64,000 nucleotides of DNA from Myrmaecium sp. VS I D KN 1 (taxonomy: Eukaryota > Ascomycota > Dothideomycetes > Valsariales > Valsariaceae): the NCBI GenBank assembly GCA_019775845.1, contig JADQAV010000002.1:1922001-1986000 (forward strand), read 5' to 3'. A program made the translations under genes and the position numbers. Below are positions 62,957-64,000 of this stretch, piece by piece. How positions within the stretch are numbered: the first letter of the stretch is position 1; every line of letters starts with the position of its first letter. The notes beneath the pieces are model-generated. The model searched no databases and was not told where the DNA came from. It saw nothing but the letters and a program-made list of their open reading frames with translations.

Positions 62957-64000
62957 AAGCCGAGACCGTGCTGCTTTTTTTTAGTATGCCGCGCTTTCTT
63001 TGCTTGCTTACTTCTCGAGGATCGTTCGATTTTCCTGCTTCATTTCAGCCCATATACCCATGGCGTTCCCACATCGAGAGAGAGAGACATCATCTCCTCC
63101 TCGTCTAACAAAGCCGGTCTTTGCATTTCCATCGCAGTGTGAGTGGGAATACAGTAGGTGGGTTCGAGAAAGGAAACTAGATGCCTTCTCTACACCGTAG
63201 AAGTCGTTGCTTTATTTCCTAGGAAAAACAAATAAGGATCACATTTCGCTCTGACGTCTACCTATCCTTGCGCTCTTTGTTTTTGTTTTTATTTCCTTCT
63301 ATCCCTTCTTAAGCAACTCTGTTCTTCACCCTGCCGATGAATAAAGTTCCATCAGGGAGAAAGAAATAAGACGAAAAAGAAAAGAAACCAAACCCCATCT
63401 ACCTCCCTTTCTACCAACAACCCACCCTCACCTCTCGCCAATCGTTCAATTGCCCGATCGTCTCCCCCTTGCGTCCCCTCTTCTACTTAAGCCACAAACG
63501 CCATCACCCACTCTCAGTCAAGTTCATCAAACATGTAAACTCTACGTCTGATCTGTCGCCGCGACGACGGAGTCGGGCTGGGTTGGATGAAGCGGTGGTG
63601 TGGTGAGGATCTCGAACCCCTCTCTTCCTTCCACTCCAGCTGCACCTCCACATCCACATTCGCATCTGCACCCGCATCTGCACGCTCTCATTGTCGCTGT
63701 TGTACGTCATCGATCAATCTGTCTGTCGACAGCATTGGACTGGAAGCGTGCTAAGATGGGAGGGGGATGGGCGGGACTAGGCCGCAACCAGCCCCTTCCG
63801 TGAACGAACAAAGACGAGTGGCATCCATCACGTATGCATGCATGCATGCCGATCCGAAGGTGGCAGAGTGAGAGAGGGTGGGTATCTGCACGCGGGGTCA
63901 TGTTGGACAGACATGACCGTAGAGAGAAAGAGCAGGGAATAGAGAGAAAGCATGGTGCAGGACGGTTGGCAGACCGCTTCTCCTCTTCTCTGGATTGCTT
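62957..64000. other. 3' region of the LPMO gene and right edge, no supported gene
   Basis: 1 kb. CT-rich stretches (63370-63480) could be the leader of a gene beyond the right edge. An ATGCATGCATGCATGC-type repeat lies near 63834-63849. No coding frame or RNA gene supported. Confidence 0.45.

Overview
The window reads as a gene-dense stretch of nuclear chromosome from a filamentous ascomycete (Pezizomycotina). Three things support this: short introns of about 50-100 bp with GT(A/G)NG donors and CTAAC/CTGAC-like branch sites; long CT-rich leaders; and a gene set typical of that group (Cch1 channel, Zn2Cys6 regulator, CpcA-type bZIP factor, NIS1-type secreted protein, AA11 copper oxygenase, Med19/Rox3). 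The class cannot be fixed from sequence alone; Eurotiomycetes is a plausible guess only. I support 20 protein genes, one tRNA-Pro gene with an intron, and one short non-autonomous DNA transposon (MITE).

Left part (1-20 kb): a very long uncharacterised Gln/Pro/Ser-rich protein runs off the left edge on the minus strand. It is followed on the plus strand by a monocarboxylate-type MFS carrier (5.3 kb), the Cch1 calcium channel (7.8-14.4 kb, five exons, 2150 residues), a 126-residue Ser-rich protein, a 503-bp TA-flanked MITE (18.13-18.63 kb) and the histone-fold DNA polymerase epsilon subunit Dpb4. The Cch1-to-16.9 kb spacer holds a run of 23 G followed by NN (an assembly ambiguity), a C8/G8 hairpin and a G-quadruplex-like tract.

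Middle part (20-48 kb): a NIS1-like secreted effector candidate, Mediator Med19/Rox3, an intact RtcB-type RNA ligase-like protein (unexpected, because fungal tRNA splicing uses Trl1), and a GPI-anchored Cu-only superoxide dismutase, all on plus. Then on minus come the CpcA/Gcn4 bZIP regulator with a uORF-rich leader and a TGAGTCA site, a Zn2Cys6 regulator, tRNA-Pro(CGG) and a NIT2-type amidase. A TMF1-like golgin (plus) meets the proteasome chaperone Nas6 (minus, seven exons) tail to tail. A secreted Cys-rich protein and Tma7 follow on minus.

Right part (48-64 kb): a kelch-type single-span membrane protein (minus), a largely gene-free 4.2-kb spacer, a DHA1 polyamine-type MFS carrier (plus), the Snf5/Sfh1 chromatin remodelling subunit with a C-terminal GATA-type zinc finger (minus) and an AA11 lytic polysaccharide monooxygenase with an X278-type tail (plus).

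The genes do not form one pathway or a secondary-metabolite cluster; most are housekeeping. A loose theme is the cell surface: NIS1-like protein, Cu-only SOD, secreted Cys-rich protein and AA11 LPMO, the SOD and LPMO both using copper. Exon structures were built by hand from frame continuity, splice consensus and family alignment from memory, so junctions are inferences even where the product is clear.
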